Positions 46,443 through 57,563 are shown, counted from the stretch's first letter. The stretch: 64,000 bases of DNA from Rugalucina vietnamica (GCA_964017185.1 OZ024869.1:5230501-5294500), one strand, 5' to 3'. Numbers and translations: made by a program. The notes: a model not told the origin generated them from the letters alone.

Positions 46443-47146
46443 ATGTGGTTCAGGAGACCTGTAAATCTGGTAAAAACCTTGGGACAGATGACCGCTACCC
46501 TGCCACAACCTTTGGCCCGGATACAAACCAGGACCTCAGTGGTGATCCTCAATTTCAATACTTGATTTATTTACTGTTTATCTCAATTACCCAGCCTATC
46601 AATTTGTATCCAACTTGGACAGACAGTATGTGTTATACAATAATTCTTGCATAGATATCTATACACATGGCTGTTTGAATCCATTTTCGATTGGGCCAAA
46701 AGCCGTGCTCAAACAGCAAAACCCATGTTCAAATAATGAAATTCATGTGCTGTTTCAACATGGGTTTTGACGTCACTGTGTTCCATAGAAACAAAATGGC
46801 TGACGTTGAAGAAGCTCAGCGGTTTTCGATGCGTTTTTTTGTTAATGTTATTTTCAAGAGATTTTAAGTGTATTAGTGTGATAATGCAAGATCAGCGATC
46901 AACCATGTTTTTTTCAGTGCTCAAAACTTCAATGGTTCACGCAGACGGGATTTTAACATGCGGCCTTCGGCCTTGTGTTCAAACACCTTCCTCATGATCC
47001 ATCGAATGTTTGATCACTGAAAACCATGGTTGATCCCCAGATTATATCTGAAAATTCTGCAAGGCTAAAATTGATTCTTTCAACAAAATCAGTTTTCAAA
47101 AAAATCAGGCTACAAGGTTTAAGCTAAAAAAGTCACAATGCCATAC
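46443..47146. other. Stretch with inverted repeats and one short ATG frame
   Basis: ATGGCTGACGTTGAAGAAGC at about 46796 opens a 23-codon frame (MADVEEAQRF...) in a good start context, 25 nt after GACGTCACTG. GATCAACCATG (46895) is inverted at 47027 (CATGGTTGATC). It may be a mobile-element fragment or a start exon without a visible donor. Not called as a gene. Confidence 0.35.
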
Positions 47147-47342
47147 GAGCCACATCATGAGAAAACCAGCAATGTGGTTTCCCAACAGGTCTCAAACAAA
47201 CCTTGCTGTACAGCATAGAAGATGGCTAGATGGTGGAAATATTTGATTTAGAAATTAGATGGATTGTCCTACCTGTGTAGCGAAAACAAGCACCTTTGTT
47301 TTTGCATCTATAGCAAAATCTGTTTCTCTTAAGATGTGGCTC
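47147..47342 (+). mobile_element. Family-A MITE, copy 27 (hairpin deleted)
   Basis: GAGCCACATCATGAG to TTAAGATGTGGCTC. GCGAAAACAAG joins directly to CACCTTTGTTTTTGC. Confidence 0.9.
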
Positions 47343-47925
47343 ATAAAATCCAGCTTTTACCCACTGGTATCAAAATGACAATCACAGGTACAAGTAGTTG
47401 TCTTGCTGAACCACTTTTTACATCTGAACAGATTTTGAGCTCCATTGTTTTAAAAAACAATCATCATTTTAGGGGGCAATCGAAAAGTAATTGCTGCCGA
47501 TGGGCTACTTTCACTGCTAGTATCCTATTTTTTATTTAACATCGGTTTTGAATAGCAAGTAACATTAGATCGTGGAGCTATTTTCTGACAAAGAGCTATT
47601 TTCCGACAAGAATTGGTCATTTCAGGAGTGGCTGGTTGGTTCTGCTATGTTTGTAATTGTCCCCATTACCTTTATAACTATGACTAATTATTGGGTTTGT
47701 TTTATTTGAACTAAAGAAAAAACAGAAATTGCCCAAAAGAGAATCTAAAAAAAGAAGTTAATGATTTCGCCTCAGTATAATTTCAAACTAATATAATTAG
47801 GTTAAATTATACTTTTGTTCAGGAAAAATAATAATTACAATTCTTGAGAGAGAAAAAAAAATCTTTTTGTTAAATGTGCATGTTTCCTAAACTGATTGTC
47901 AGTCAGAGATTAGTAGAACACAAAC
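47343..47925. other. Stretch with no gene recognised
   Basis: AT-rich. No repeat or exon was seen. Confidence 0.5.
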
Positions 47926-48160
47926 GAGCCACCTCATAGGAAAACAAACCATCTGCATAGACGAAAACAAAGACGCAGATCAGCTTCACGGTAACCGCAA
48001 AGCTGATCAGCGCCTTTGTTTTCGCTTCTCGGATAGTACAATTCCTCTTCAACTTAAATCCGAAAATTTCAAGCTTCTAGCTTTTTTCTGTGCTTGTACA
48101 GCCCAGTTTGTGTCGGACCTGTTCCAAAACCACATTGTTGGTTTTCCCACGGGGCGGATC
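47926..48160 (-). mobile_element. Family-A MITE, copy 28
   Basis: GAGCCACCTCATAGG start. Hairpin GATCAGCTTCACGGT / ACCGCAAAGCTGATC. End CACGGGGCGGATC. Confidence 0.93.
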
Positions 48161-48439
48161 ATTTATCTCAGGCTCCAAGATTATAAAACATTTTTCATGC
48201 TCATTTGCATGTACATGTACTTTATGCATTTTATTACCAACATAAATTATAAATAGGAAAAAGCCATCTACAGTTGAGCTGAGAATGAAAGCAGCCTAAT
48301 AACCTTTATGAACAAGTTGCTTTGCTGCATGTATAAGTTTTGTTTTTGTTTGTATCTTGTTTGTACATGTTTAGAGGGCCTCTGGGAAGATTGGTTATGC
48401 CAACCGAGCTACCCTCTTTAAATAAATTACTTACTTGTA

Positions 48440-48626
48440 CAATTCAACCTCATTAGAACACGCCTCATTATAATGCGGTTTTCAATATAACACGACCATG
48501 TTATGGCTCCCAAAATGATTATTTTACTATATGTCTATTGTAAGCAGCCTCATTATAACACGGTTCACTTATAACACGGTCTGATTCTGCGGACGCCATA
48601 GATAGCGTTATAATGAGGTTTACCTG
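48440..48626. mobile_element. Pogo-like MITE (family L), copy 2
   Basis: TA-flanked. Left CAATTCAACCTCATTAGAAC; right inverse CAGGTAAACCTCATTATAAC. Repeated ATTATAACACGG words lie inside. Confidence 0.78.
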
Positions 48627-48807
48627 TAATTAGACTGAATGCCCTCATTTGAAGAATTTATGAGGATGAAGCTCTATTTCGCCTATCAATGTCTTTTTTT
48701 CTAGAAGGGGGAGCATCGAGGATACAGAAGCAATTAGACAATCAATAATTCTCAACCCCTTCATATAAGACAGAGCTTCAAGATCGGTGGGTAAGATCAA
48801 TGCTTAT

Positions 48808-48881
48808 GGTTGTTCAGTCTATACAAAGGCATAGCTCAGGTCCTACATATGTCAATGCAGGTTCATGGGTAGGGGTATGGT
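48808..48881 (-). pseudogene. Decayed duplicate of exon 3
   Basis: This 74-nt segment aligns with exon 3, sharing the core AAGGCATAGCTCAGGTCC (plus strand) and similar ends. The acceptor CACAG is kept, but the donor GTAAGT has become ATAAGC. The frame shifts and meets a TGA near the end. A 5'-truncated family-A MITE begins almost at the acceptor. It is most simply a tandem exon duplicate that died; use as an alternative exon looks impossible without a donor. Confidence 0.75.
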
Positions 48882-48883
48882 CT

Positions 48884-49087
48884 GTGAAAACCAACATTTT
48901 GCATATGTGGAAACAAAGACACAGATCAGCTGATCAGCACCTTTGTTTTCGCTACAGCGATAGTACAATTCCTCTTCTTTCTAAATCCAAAATTTCCAGC
49001 CTCCAGCCATCTTCTGTGCTTGTACAGCTCGGTCTGTGTTGGACCTGTTCCGATACCACAATTTTCGTTTTTCTCATGACGCGGCTC
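48884..49087 (-). mobile_element. Family-A MITE, copy 29 (left end lost)
   Basis: It starts GAAAACCAACATTTTGC directly at the acceptor of the dead exon copy. The hairpin is reduced to GATCAGCTGATCAGC. End CATGACGCGGCTC. Confidence 0.9.
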
Positions 49088-49148
49088 AAATGTACCTCAG
49101 GAGGGGTCAGGGGTTAGGGCTGTGGCTCTTAGAATGTCCTATACTTAC

Positions 49149-49227
49149 GGTTGATCCATCTGTATAAAGGCATAGCTCAGGTCCACTACTACAGTTTCGG
49201 CTGTCGTCGCAGGAGCTGGGGTACCGT
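49149..49227 (-). CDS. Internal exon 3 of PTPRN/IA-2-like gene, start of SEA-like domain
   Basis: A 79-nt minus-strand exon lies between acceptor TATATTTCACAG and donor CAACC|GTAAGT, a strong donor. It enters in phase 1 (AC completes GAC with exon 2's final G) and leaves in phase 2 (CC). The peptide is a short Thr/Ala/Pro linker (DGTPAPATTAE) followed by VVVDLSYAFIQMDQ. The latter has the shape of the first beta strand of the IA-2 mature ectodomain, where family members carry a GYIVTD-like strand followed by a P-L turn. Family-A MITEs lie roughly 60 bp away on both sides. A decayed duplicate of this exon sits about 340 bp further along the intron at 48808-48881. Confidence 0.85.
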
Positions 49228-49290
49228 CTGTGAAATATACAGTAAAATAATTAGATTTATGCAAGCGCAATGACTGCTGTAAATAACATA

Positions 49291-49440
49291 AAGCACCTTT
49301 ATTTTTGCCTCTCAGATATAACACTTTCTTGTCTTAAATCCAAAATTTCAAGCTTCTCACCTGCTTCTGTGACTGTACAGACTGGTTTTTGTCAGACCTG
49401 GTCGGAAACTTCAAAGACCAGTTTACTCATGTTTTGGCTC
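49291..49440 (-). mobile_element. Family-A MITE, copy 30 (left half lost)
   Basis: GCACCTTTATTTTTGCC, then TAAATCCAAAATTTCAAGC and CTGGTTTTTGTCAGACC. End CATGTTTTGGCTC. It lies 63 bp upstream of exon 3. Confidence 0.85.
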
Positions 49441-49498
49441 ATTTCATACACCCCCATTGTTTTTGACTGAAAACCTACCATATTTCAATCAACTAAGC

Positions 49499-49644
49499 TG
49501 AAATTGTGAATTTAAGAAGAAGAGGGAAAGCAAGCCCCATGAAGCAAAAGCAAAGGCACTGAACAGCTGTGCAATTACTAATGGCTGATCTACGTATTTG
49601 TTTTTGCATATACAAAAAAAAAACGTTTTCTTATGATGTGGCTC
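49499..49644 (+). mobile_element. Family-A MITE, copy 31 (left half lost)
   Basis: GAATTTAAGAAGAAGAGGG, AAAGGCACTGAACAGCTGTG, and end TTATGATGTGGCTC. Confidence 0.83.
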
Positions 49645-49992
49645 ATGTGGGGCAGTATTTCAAAAACCCATTTAACCAATCTGTAAAGAAGCCTCACAAA
49701 AGCCGAGAACCGGAGAAAGGAAGCCATATTTGTCGTAATGAAGAGAGAGCAGATCTATTTTGTCTGACTTGCAAATGTAACTTAGAGCCTTTTTCAAGAT
49801 ATTCCAATTTTGCTGATAACTCAAATTTTAGTTTACTGCGATGGCATGCTGTCGAAAATCAGTTGTTGTCTAGTTAGTGCTTTATCTACGAATCCAACAG
49901 CAAAGGTCATGTTATCCTAGCCTCACTGTTCCTGGGCAACCCTCCTCTGTGCAAATTTCCAGCACTAAGCCTGTATTTCCTTCAACACTTAC

Positions 49993-52900
49993 TGAACCAG
50001 AGGACCAATGGGCCTGTAAACACTCACCTGATTTCTGCTATATATACCAATAAACATATTTGAATATTATGGGATATAGCCCAGTGCCAGGGCAGAGGAA
50101 GCCCTGACGTCCTTTTTTTTTTCCACATAAAATTTCACTTTGATTGGCCAAGCAGTTTCAGAGAAGATCTTTGAAAAGTGTGTATGGACGGCAGACTGGC
50201 CAAGGTCAAGAGATGACCTTGACCTAAATTAATCACATATCTTCATCTACTCCATTAGTTGTTTGCAGGTCTCATGCTGCAACAGTTTTCAAATAAAAGC
50301 TCTGCAGGCATGCATGATACCCCGCCACGCAAATTTAATTTAGCAAAAATGTTTGTCAATAAATTCTCAAGATGAAGAGCAGAACAAAATTTTGTCATAT
50401 ATGAAGGACCATAACTCTGTATACATTGACGAAATTTATCCATCTTCAATCCCAAACCACTACTTCCTAATTTGAACTTTTATACAAAGTTGGAAGAAAA
50501 TTGGTTGATAAATGCACAAAACAGAGGCAGGAAACAAAATCTTAATGTAATTCATGGGCCATAACTCTGTACTTATTTGACGAAATTTACCCATCTTCAA
50601 TCCCAGACCACTCCTTCCTGTTACTCCTATACAAAGTTTGAAGAAAATCGGTCGATAAATGCTCAAGATAGAGCCCAGACTCAAGATAGAGCCCGGAAAC
50701 AAAATTTTTACGTAAATCAAGGGCCATAACTCTGTACTTATTTGACGAAATTTACCCATCTTCAATCCCAAATCGCTCCTTCCTGGTATAAACTCCTATA
50801 CATAGTTTGAAGAAAATCGGTCAATAAATGCTCAAGATAGAGCTCAAGATAGAGCCCGGAAACAAAATTTTAACGTAAATCAAGGGCCATAACTCTGTAC
50901 TTATTTGACGAAATTTACCCATCTTCAATCCCAGACCACTTCTTCCTGTTACTCCTATACAAAGTTTGAAGAAAATCGGTCAATAAATGCTCAAGATAGA
51001 GCCCGGAAAAAATTTTTTAACGTAAATCAAGGGCCATAACTCTGTACTTATTTGACGAAATTTACACATCTTCAATCCCAGACCACTCCTTCCTGTTACT
51101 CCTATACAAAGTTTGAAGAAAATCGGTCAATAAATGCTCAAGATAGAGCCCGGAAAAAAAGTTTTAACGTAAATCAAGGGCCATAACTCTGTACTTGTTT
51201 GACGAAATTTACACATCTTCAATCCCAGACCACTACTTCCTGTTACTCCTATACAAAGTTTGAAGAAAATCGGTCGATAAATGCTCAAGATAGAGCCCGG
51301 AAACAAAATTTAACGTAAATCAAGGGCCATAACTCTGTACTTATTTGACGAAATTTATCCATCTTCAATCCCAAACCACTACTTCCTAATTTGAACTTTT
51401 ATACAAAGTTGGAAGAAAATTGGTTGATAAATGCACAAAACAGAGGCAGGAAACAAAATCTTAATGTAATTCATGGGCCATAACTCTGTACTTATTTGAC
51501 GAAATTTACCCATCTTCAATCCCAGACCACTCCTTCCTGTTACTCCTATACAAAGTTTGAAGAAAATCGGTCGATAAATGCTCAAGATAGAGCCCAGACT
51601 CAAGATAGAGCCCGGAAACAAAATTTTTACGTAAATCAAGGGCCATAACTCTGTACTTATTTGACGAAATTTACCCATCTTCAATCCCAAATCGCTCCTT
51701 CCTGGTATAAACTCCTATACATAGTTTGAAGAAAATCGGTCAATAAATGCTCAAGATAGAGCTCAAGATAGAGCCCGGAAACAAAATTTTAACGTAAATC
51801 AAGGGCCATAACTCTGTACTTATTTGACGAAATTTACCCATCTTCAATCCCAGACCACTTCTTCCTGTTACTCCTATACAAAGTTTGAAGAAAATCGGTC
51901 AATAAATGCTCAAGATAGAGCCCGGAAAAAATTTTTTAACGTAAATCAAGGGCCATAACTCTGTACTTATTTGACGAAATTTACACATCTTCAATCCCAG
52001 ACCACTCCTTCCTGTTACTCCTATACAAAGTTTGAAGAAAATCGGTCAATAAATGCTCAAGATAGAGCCCGGAAAAAAAGTTTTAACGTAAATCAAGGGC
52101 CATAACTCTGTACTTGTTTGACGAAATTTACACATCTTCAATCCCAGACCACTACTTCCTGTTACTCCTATACAAAGTTTGAAGAAAATCGGTCGATAAA
52201 TGCTCAAGATAGAGCCCGGAAACAAAATTTAACGTAAATCAAGGGCCATAACTCTGTACTTATTTGACGAAATTTACACATCTTCAATCCCAGACCACTC
52301 CTTCCTGTTACTCCTATACAAAGTTTGAAGAAAATCGGTCGATAAATGCTCAAGATAGAGCCCGGACTCAAGATAGAGCCCGGAAACAAAATTTTTACGT
52401 AAATCAAGGGCCATAACTCTGTACTTATTTGACGAAATTTACCCATCTTCAATCCCAGACCACTCCTTCATGGTATGAACTCCTATACAAAGAAAATCGG
52501 TCTATAAATACTCAAGATAGAGCCCGGAAACGAAACGCTGATGGACGGACGGACGCACAGACGGACGGATGGACACTCGAACGCCAATTTTTTTTTTAGG
52601 GTATAACATATTACCCTGCACTTTTTTAAGTGGCGGGGTATAAAAATCCACAGTTTTCACTTTTCCCATGTAAAAGCCAAAATTGAAATTGCCGTAAAAT
52701 AGGTCAAGGTCATCCTAGGGTCATCATTTGATCAAACTATGATGGGCTGGAGTCCCAAATGCTACATACCAAGTTTCATGAAAAACGGCCTGCCGGTTCT
52801 GGAGAAGATTATTGAGTGGTTTTTACTATATATGGGCGTTGCGGCCATCTTGGTCATGTGACCTGGATTTCGCGATCAAACTTTCGTCTCCCCTACCTAT

Positions 52901-53096
52901 GGATACTCCAAATAAAATTTCACTTTGATTGGCCAAGCAGTTTCAAAGAAGAAGATCTTTGAAAAGTGTGTATGGACGACAGACAGGCCAAGGTCAACAA
53001 GAGATGACCTTGACCTAAATTAATCACATACCTTCATCTACTCCATTGGTTGTTTGCATCTACCACTTTTCAGGCCTCAGGCTGCAATAGTTTTCA
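49993..53096 (+). mobile_element. Family-B element B7a, interrupted by core-repeat element C1
   Basis: 5' ACCAGAGGACCAATGGGCC at 49993. It continues to GCAACAGTTTTCAA at about 50292 and resumes after C1 at AAAATCCACAGTTTTCAC (52644). This subtype carries GACAGACAGGCCAAGGTCAA and CTTCATCTACTCCATTGG blocks. Confidence 0.85.
50293..52643. mobile_element. Core-repeat element C1 (~150-bp units), nested in B7a
   Basis: The inverted terminal pair ATACCCCGCCAC (about 50318) / GTGGCGGGGTAT (about 52631) brackets about 14 units of GGGCCATAACTCTGTACTT, ACGAAATTTACCCATCTTC, GAAGAAAATCGGTC. A GATGGACGGACGGACGC microsatellite lies near 52540-52578. The layout (core repeats, GACGG microsatellite, hairpin-like end) is Pearl/CvA-like. 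Bases 50428-51346 and 51347-52265 are a 919-bp tandem duplicate with no difference I could see. Confidence 0.9.
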
Positions 53097-55211
53097 AACC
53101 AGAGGACCATTGGTCCTGAGAACGCTCACCTGAAGCCTGATCTTGGAGTATTAAGTCATAATGAAATGACCTTGACCTTGAATACTCACACACCTTTACT
53201 GACTTCATAAGTTGTCTGCATGTGCAAAGTTTCAGGTCTCAGGCTGCAATAGTTTCCAAACCCAGTGATTTCTGAGAAAAACATTTTAATTTTGATATTT
53301 AAATGACCTTGGGCCAAGGTCAAAACATGACCTTGGCCTTCATTAATTACTTACCTTCATTGACTCCATTAGTTGTCTGCATCTAGCAACTTTCAGGTCT
53401 CAGGCTGCAACAGTTTGTTTTCCCTTTTCCCATGTGAAAGCCTATGTTTCCAAAATTGACCTTGCCGTAAAATAGGTCAAGGTCATCATAGGGTCATCAT
53501 TTCAACAAACTATGATGGGCTGGAGTCCCAAATGCTACATACCAAGTTTCATGAAAATTGGCCTGCCGGTTCTGGAGAAGAAAATTTTTGAAAGGTTTTT
53601 ACCATATATGGGCGTGGCGGCCATCTTGGTCATGTGACCTGGATTTCGCGATCAAACTTTCGTCTCCCCTACCCATGGATGCTCCACATAAAATTTCACT
53701 TTGATTTGCCACGCAGTTTCAGAGAAGATCTTTGAAAAGTGTGTATGGACAACAGACTGGCCAAGGTCAAGAGATGACCTTGACCTATATTAATCACATA
53801 CCTTCATCTACTCCATTAGTTGTTTGCATCTACCACTTTTCAGGCCTCAGGCTGCAATAGTTTTCAAAAAATCCATAGTTTTCACTTCTTCCTATGTAAA
53901 AGCCTATGTTTCCAAATTTGACCTTGCCGTAAAATAGGTCAAGGTCATCCAAGGGTCATCATTTTATCTAACTATGATGGGCTGAGGTCCCCAATGCTAC
54001 ATACAAAGTTTCGTGGAAATCGGCCCACCGGTTCTGGAGAAGAAGATTTTTGAGTGGTTTTAACCATATATGGGCGTGGCGGCCATCTTGGTCATGTCAC
54101 CTGGATTTCGCGATCAAACTTTCGTCTCCCCTACCCATGGATGCTCCACATAAAATTTCACTTTGATTGGCCGCGCAGTTTCAGAGAAGAAGATCTTTGA
54201 AATTTGTGTATGGACAACAGACTGGCCAAGGTCAAGAGATGACCTTGACCTAAATTAATCACATACCGTCATCTACTCCATTAGTTGTTTGCATCTACCA
54301 CTTTTCAGGCCTCAGGCTGCAACAGTTTTCAAAAATTCCATAGTTTTCACTTTTTCCCATGTAAAAGCCTATGTTTCCAAATTTGACCTTGCCGTAAAAT
54401 AGGTCAAGGTCATCCAATGGTCATCATTTGATCAAACTATGATGGGCTGGAGTCCCAAATACTACATACCAAGTGTCATGAAAATTGGCCAGCCGGTTCT
54501 GGAGAAGAAGATTTTTGAGTGGTTTTTACCATATATGGGCTTGGCGGCCATCTTGGTCATGTGACCTGGATTTTGCAATCAAACTTTTGTCTCCCCTACC
54601 CATGGATGCTCCACATAAAATTTCACTTTGATTGGCCAAGCAGTTTCAGAGAAGATCTTTGAAAAGTGTGTATGGACGACAGACTAGCCAAGGTCAAGAG
54701 ATGACCTTGACCTACATTAATCACATACCTTCATCTACTCCATAAGTTGTTTGCATCTACCACTTTTCAGGCCTCAGGCTGCAATAGTTTTCCAAAAATC
54801 CATAGTTTTCACTTTTTCCCATGTAAAAGCCTATGTTTCCAAATTTGACCTTGCCATAAAATAGGTCAAGGTCATCCCAGGGTCATCATTTTATCAAATT
54901 ATGATGAGCTGACATCCCCAATGCTACATACCAAGTTTCGTGGAAATCGGCCCTCCGGTTCTGGAGAAGAAGATTTTTGAGTGGTTTTTACCATATATGG
55001 GCGTGGCGGCCATCTTGGTCATGTGACCTGGATTTTGCGATCAAACTTGAAATGCCACTGCCCAAGGAGGCTCCACATAAAATTTCAACTAGATCGGCCA
55101 AGCGGTTTCAGAGAAGAAGATCTTTGAAATTGTGGACGACGACGGACGGACGGACGCCGGATCATGGCTATCCTATTAGCTCACCTTGTGAGCCTTGGGC
55201 TCAGGTGAGCT
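53097..55211 (+). mobile_element. Family-B element B7b
   Basis: 5' ACCAGAGGACCATTGGTCC, about four units of the TATGATGGGCTGGAGTCCC subtype, a GACGACGACGGACGG microsatellite at about 55135-55156, and hairpin GAGCCTTGGGCTCAGG. Confidence 0.9.
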
Positions 55212-56088
55212 GAAAATCCATAGTTTTCACTTTTTCCCATGTAAAAGTCTATATTTCCAAAATTGACATTGCCGTAAAATAGGTCAAGGTCATCCTATGG
55301 TCATCATTTGACCAAACTATGATGGGCTGGAGTCCCAAATGCTACATACCAAGTTTCATGAAAATCGGCCAGCAGGTTCTGGAGAAGATTTTTTAGTGGT
55401 TTTTACCATATATGGGCGTGGTGGCCATCTTGGTCATGTGACCTGGATTTCGCAATCACACTTTCGTCTCCCCTACCCATGGATGCTCCATATAAAATTT
55501 CACTTTGATTGACCAAGCAGTTTCAGAGAAGAAGATCTTTGAAAAGTGTGTATGGACGACAGACAGGCCAAGGTCAAGAGATGACCTTGACCTAAATTAA
55601 TCACATACCTTCATCTACTCCATTGGTTGTTTGCATCTTTCAGGCCTCAGGCTGCAATAGTTTTCAAAAAATCCATAGTTTTCACTTTTTCCCATGTAAA
55701 AGCCTATGTTTCCAAATTTGACCTTGCAGTAAAATACGTCAAGGTCATCCAAGGGTCATCATTTTATCAAATTATGATGGGCTGAAGTCCCCAATGCTAC
55801 ATACCAAGTTTCGTGGAAATCGACCCACCTGTTCTGGAGAAGAAGATTTTTGAAGGGTTTTTACCATATATGGGCGTGGCGGCCATCTTGGTCATGTGAC
55901 CTGGATTTCACAATCAAACTTGACATGCCACTACCCAAGGAGGCTCCACATAAAATTTCAACTAGATTGGCCAAGCGGTTTTAGAGAAGAAGACCTTTGA
56001 AATTGTGGACGACGACGACGGACGGACAGACGACGGAACATGGCCATCCTATAAGCTCACCTTGTGAGCCTTCGGCTCAGGTGAGCTA
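55212..56088 (+). mobile_element. Family-B element B7c
   Basis: Two units of the same subtype, GACGACGACGGACGGAC at about 56008-56030, and hairpin GAGCCTTCGGCTCAGG. The 5' terminus is missing. Confidence 0.88.
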
Positions 56089-56756
56089 ATTATATGGGCA
56101 TTGCGGCCATCATGGTCATGTGACCTGGATTATTTATAACCACATTGGTTCCCCGTTTGACAGCTTCATATTAAATTCATATTAAATTTTGTTTTATTTG
56201 GCCAAGCCATCTCAGAAATGAAAATCTTTCAATATTAGGGTAATATACATCGTTCTGGGGCAGGGGCAGACTAACCTTAAAAGATCCAAATTTTTTCAGA
56301 ATCATGTATCTTCCGTCCATATGCCCATTTCCTGTAAGCTTTCACCTTCAAATCATGAATGTCATTTTATCAGTTTTCCCCATTTAAATGCATAAATTGG
56401 CTTATGGTGACCTTGCCATAAAATAGGTCAAGGTTATCCCAGGGTCATGATTTATAAATACATTGTATTACTCTAGTCATCAATGCTTCATTAGGCCAAG
56501 TTTCGTTGAAATCGGTCCACCGGAGAAGACGATTTTCGAAGTTTTTTTTACCATATATAGGCATGGTGGCCATCTAAGTCATGTGACCTACATTATCTTT
56601 AAACACATTGGTTTCCCCTTCCTATAGCTGCACCATGTAAAATTTGACTTTGATTGGCCAAGCAGTTTCAGAGATGAAGATCTTTGAAAATGGACGACGA
56701 CGGATGACAGACACCGAATGCCTGCCTATCCTATAAGCTCACCTGAGGCAAAGGCT
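56089..56756 (+). mobile_element. Family-B fragment B7d (diverged)
   Basis: Starts in the GGGCATTGCGGCCATCATGG block. One full unit, a short GACGACGGATGACAG run, and a broken hairpin (AGCTCACCTGAGGC). Confidence 0.8.
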
Positions 56757-56865
56757 TATATTTAATGCTCTCCTTGAACCAGAAATTACATAAAAGATAT
56801 ATGCCTGATCTGAGTATCAATCATTGGTCCCCTAAGTTAGGAATCAGACACACTCACTGTACGCT

Positions 56866-56934
56866 GATTTGTTTCTTTGCCTTTATGTATGCAAAAATAA
56901 AGAGAGAAAAAAAGTGTTTCATATGACATGGCTC
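56866..56934 (+). mobile_element. Family-A MITE, copy 32 (right end only)
   Basis: TACGCTGATTTGTTTC, CTTTGCCTTTATGTATGC, and CATATGACATGGCTC. Confidence 0.6.
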
Positions 56935-56978
56935 AATTAAATTTTTCCTTAAATTTTAGATGTTTATCAATTTCAAAT

Positions 56979-57247
56979 GAGCCGCGTCATGAGAAAACCG
57001 GATTTTAGCCTATGCGAAAGCAAAGGCACAGATCAGCTGTGCAGTAACTGCACATACATGTATTACCTTTCTGTGCAGTAACTTCACAGCTGATCAGCGC
57101 CTTTGTTTTCGCTACATGGATAGAACAAATTCTCTTCTTCTTAAATCCGAAATGTCGAGCTTCTAGCCATCTTCTGTGGCAGTACAGACCGGTTTGTGTC
57201 GAACCTGGTGGGAAACCCCATAGATTGGATTCCTTGTGTCGCGGCTC
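56979..57247 (-). mobile_element. Family-A MITE, copy 33 (expanded loop)
   Basis: GAGCCGCGTCATGAG to TTGTGTCGCGGCTC. Hairpin arms GATCAGCTGTGCAGT / ACTTCACAGCTGATC are separated by an extra ~30 nt that includes a 19-nt copy (57055-57073) of exon 2's donor junction (57255-57273). Confidence 0.93.
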
Positions 57248-57266
57248 ATATATGTACATGTATTAC

Positions 57267-57389
57267 CTTTCTGCTGTTCGTCCCCTTTAGTTTCACTATC
57301 CTTTTGCTCTTGGTTGTTCCTACTGGCATCAAACTGTCCCTCATTCTGCACCATGTCTTCAGCCCGTGCAGCATCCAGAGGGTAGTCAT
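57267..57389 (-). CDS. Internal exon 2 of PTPRN/IA-2-like gene
   Basis: A 123-nt minus-strand segment lies between acceptor TGATACTCACAG and donor GAAAG|GTAATAC. It is phase 1 at both ends. The peptide starts DDYPLDAARAEDMVQ and ends in a Gln/Glu/Lys/Asp-rich, probably disordered linker ending DEQQK. Its entering AT completes an Asp codon with the G left by exon 1, and its final G completes Asp with AC of exon 3. The composition (acidic, no hydrophobic core) fits a flexible luminal linker before the folded membrane-proximal domain; that role is inferred from position. A family-A MITE ends 19 nt beyond the donor, and a 19-nt copy of this donor junction occurs inside that MITE. Confidence 0.8.
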
Positions 57390-57483
57390 CTGTGAGTATC
57401 AGGAAAACATGTCCGTGAAATGTATATCCCCACTTTGACATCATAAAACTGGGGTTTACAAGGGCAAACAAGTTTTCTTATTT

Positions 57484-57563
57484 TGGATCCAAAACATGGA
57501 TTGTGGGTACATGTTAGAACGGCCTCGCACATGTTCCCACAATCCATGTTTTGACCAAAAATA
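57484..57563. mobile_element. Family-G element, copy 3
   Basis: CAAAACATGGATTGTGGGTA faces CCCACAATCCATGTTTTG around a 30-nt loop. The A-to-G change in the left arm (CATGG) is matched by C in the right arm (CCATG). Confidence 0.78.

Noticed and set aside
46796-46867. ATG frame MADVEEAQRF as a first exon
   Set aside because: Only 23 codons, ends in a stop without a donor, and lies among inverted repeats.
49569-49877. 102-codon plus-strand frame after the MITE at 49499
   Set aside because: It starts inside the MITE and shows no domain or splice sites, and lies opposite the host gene strand.
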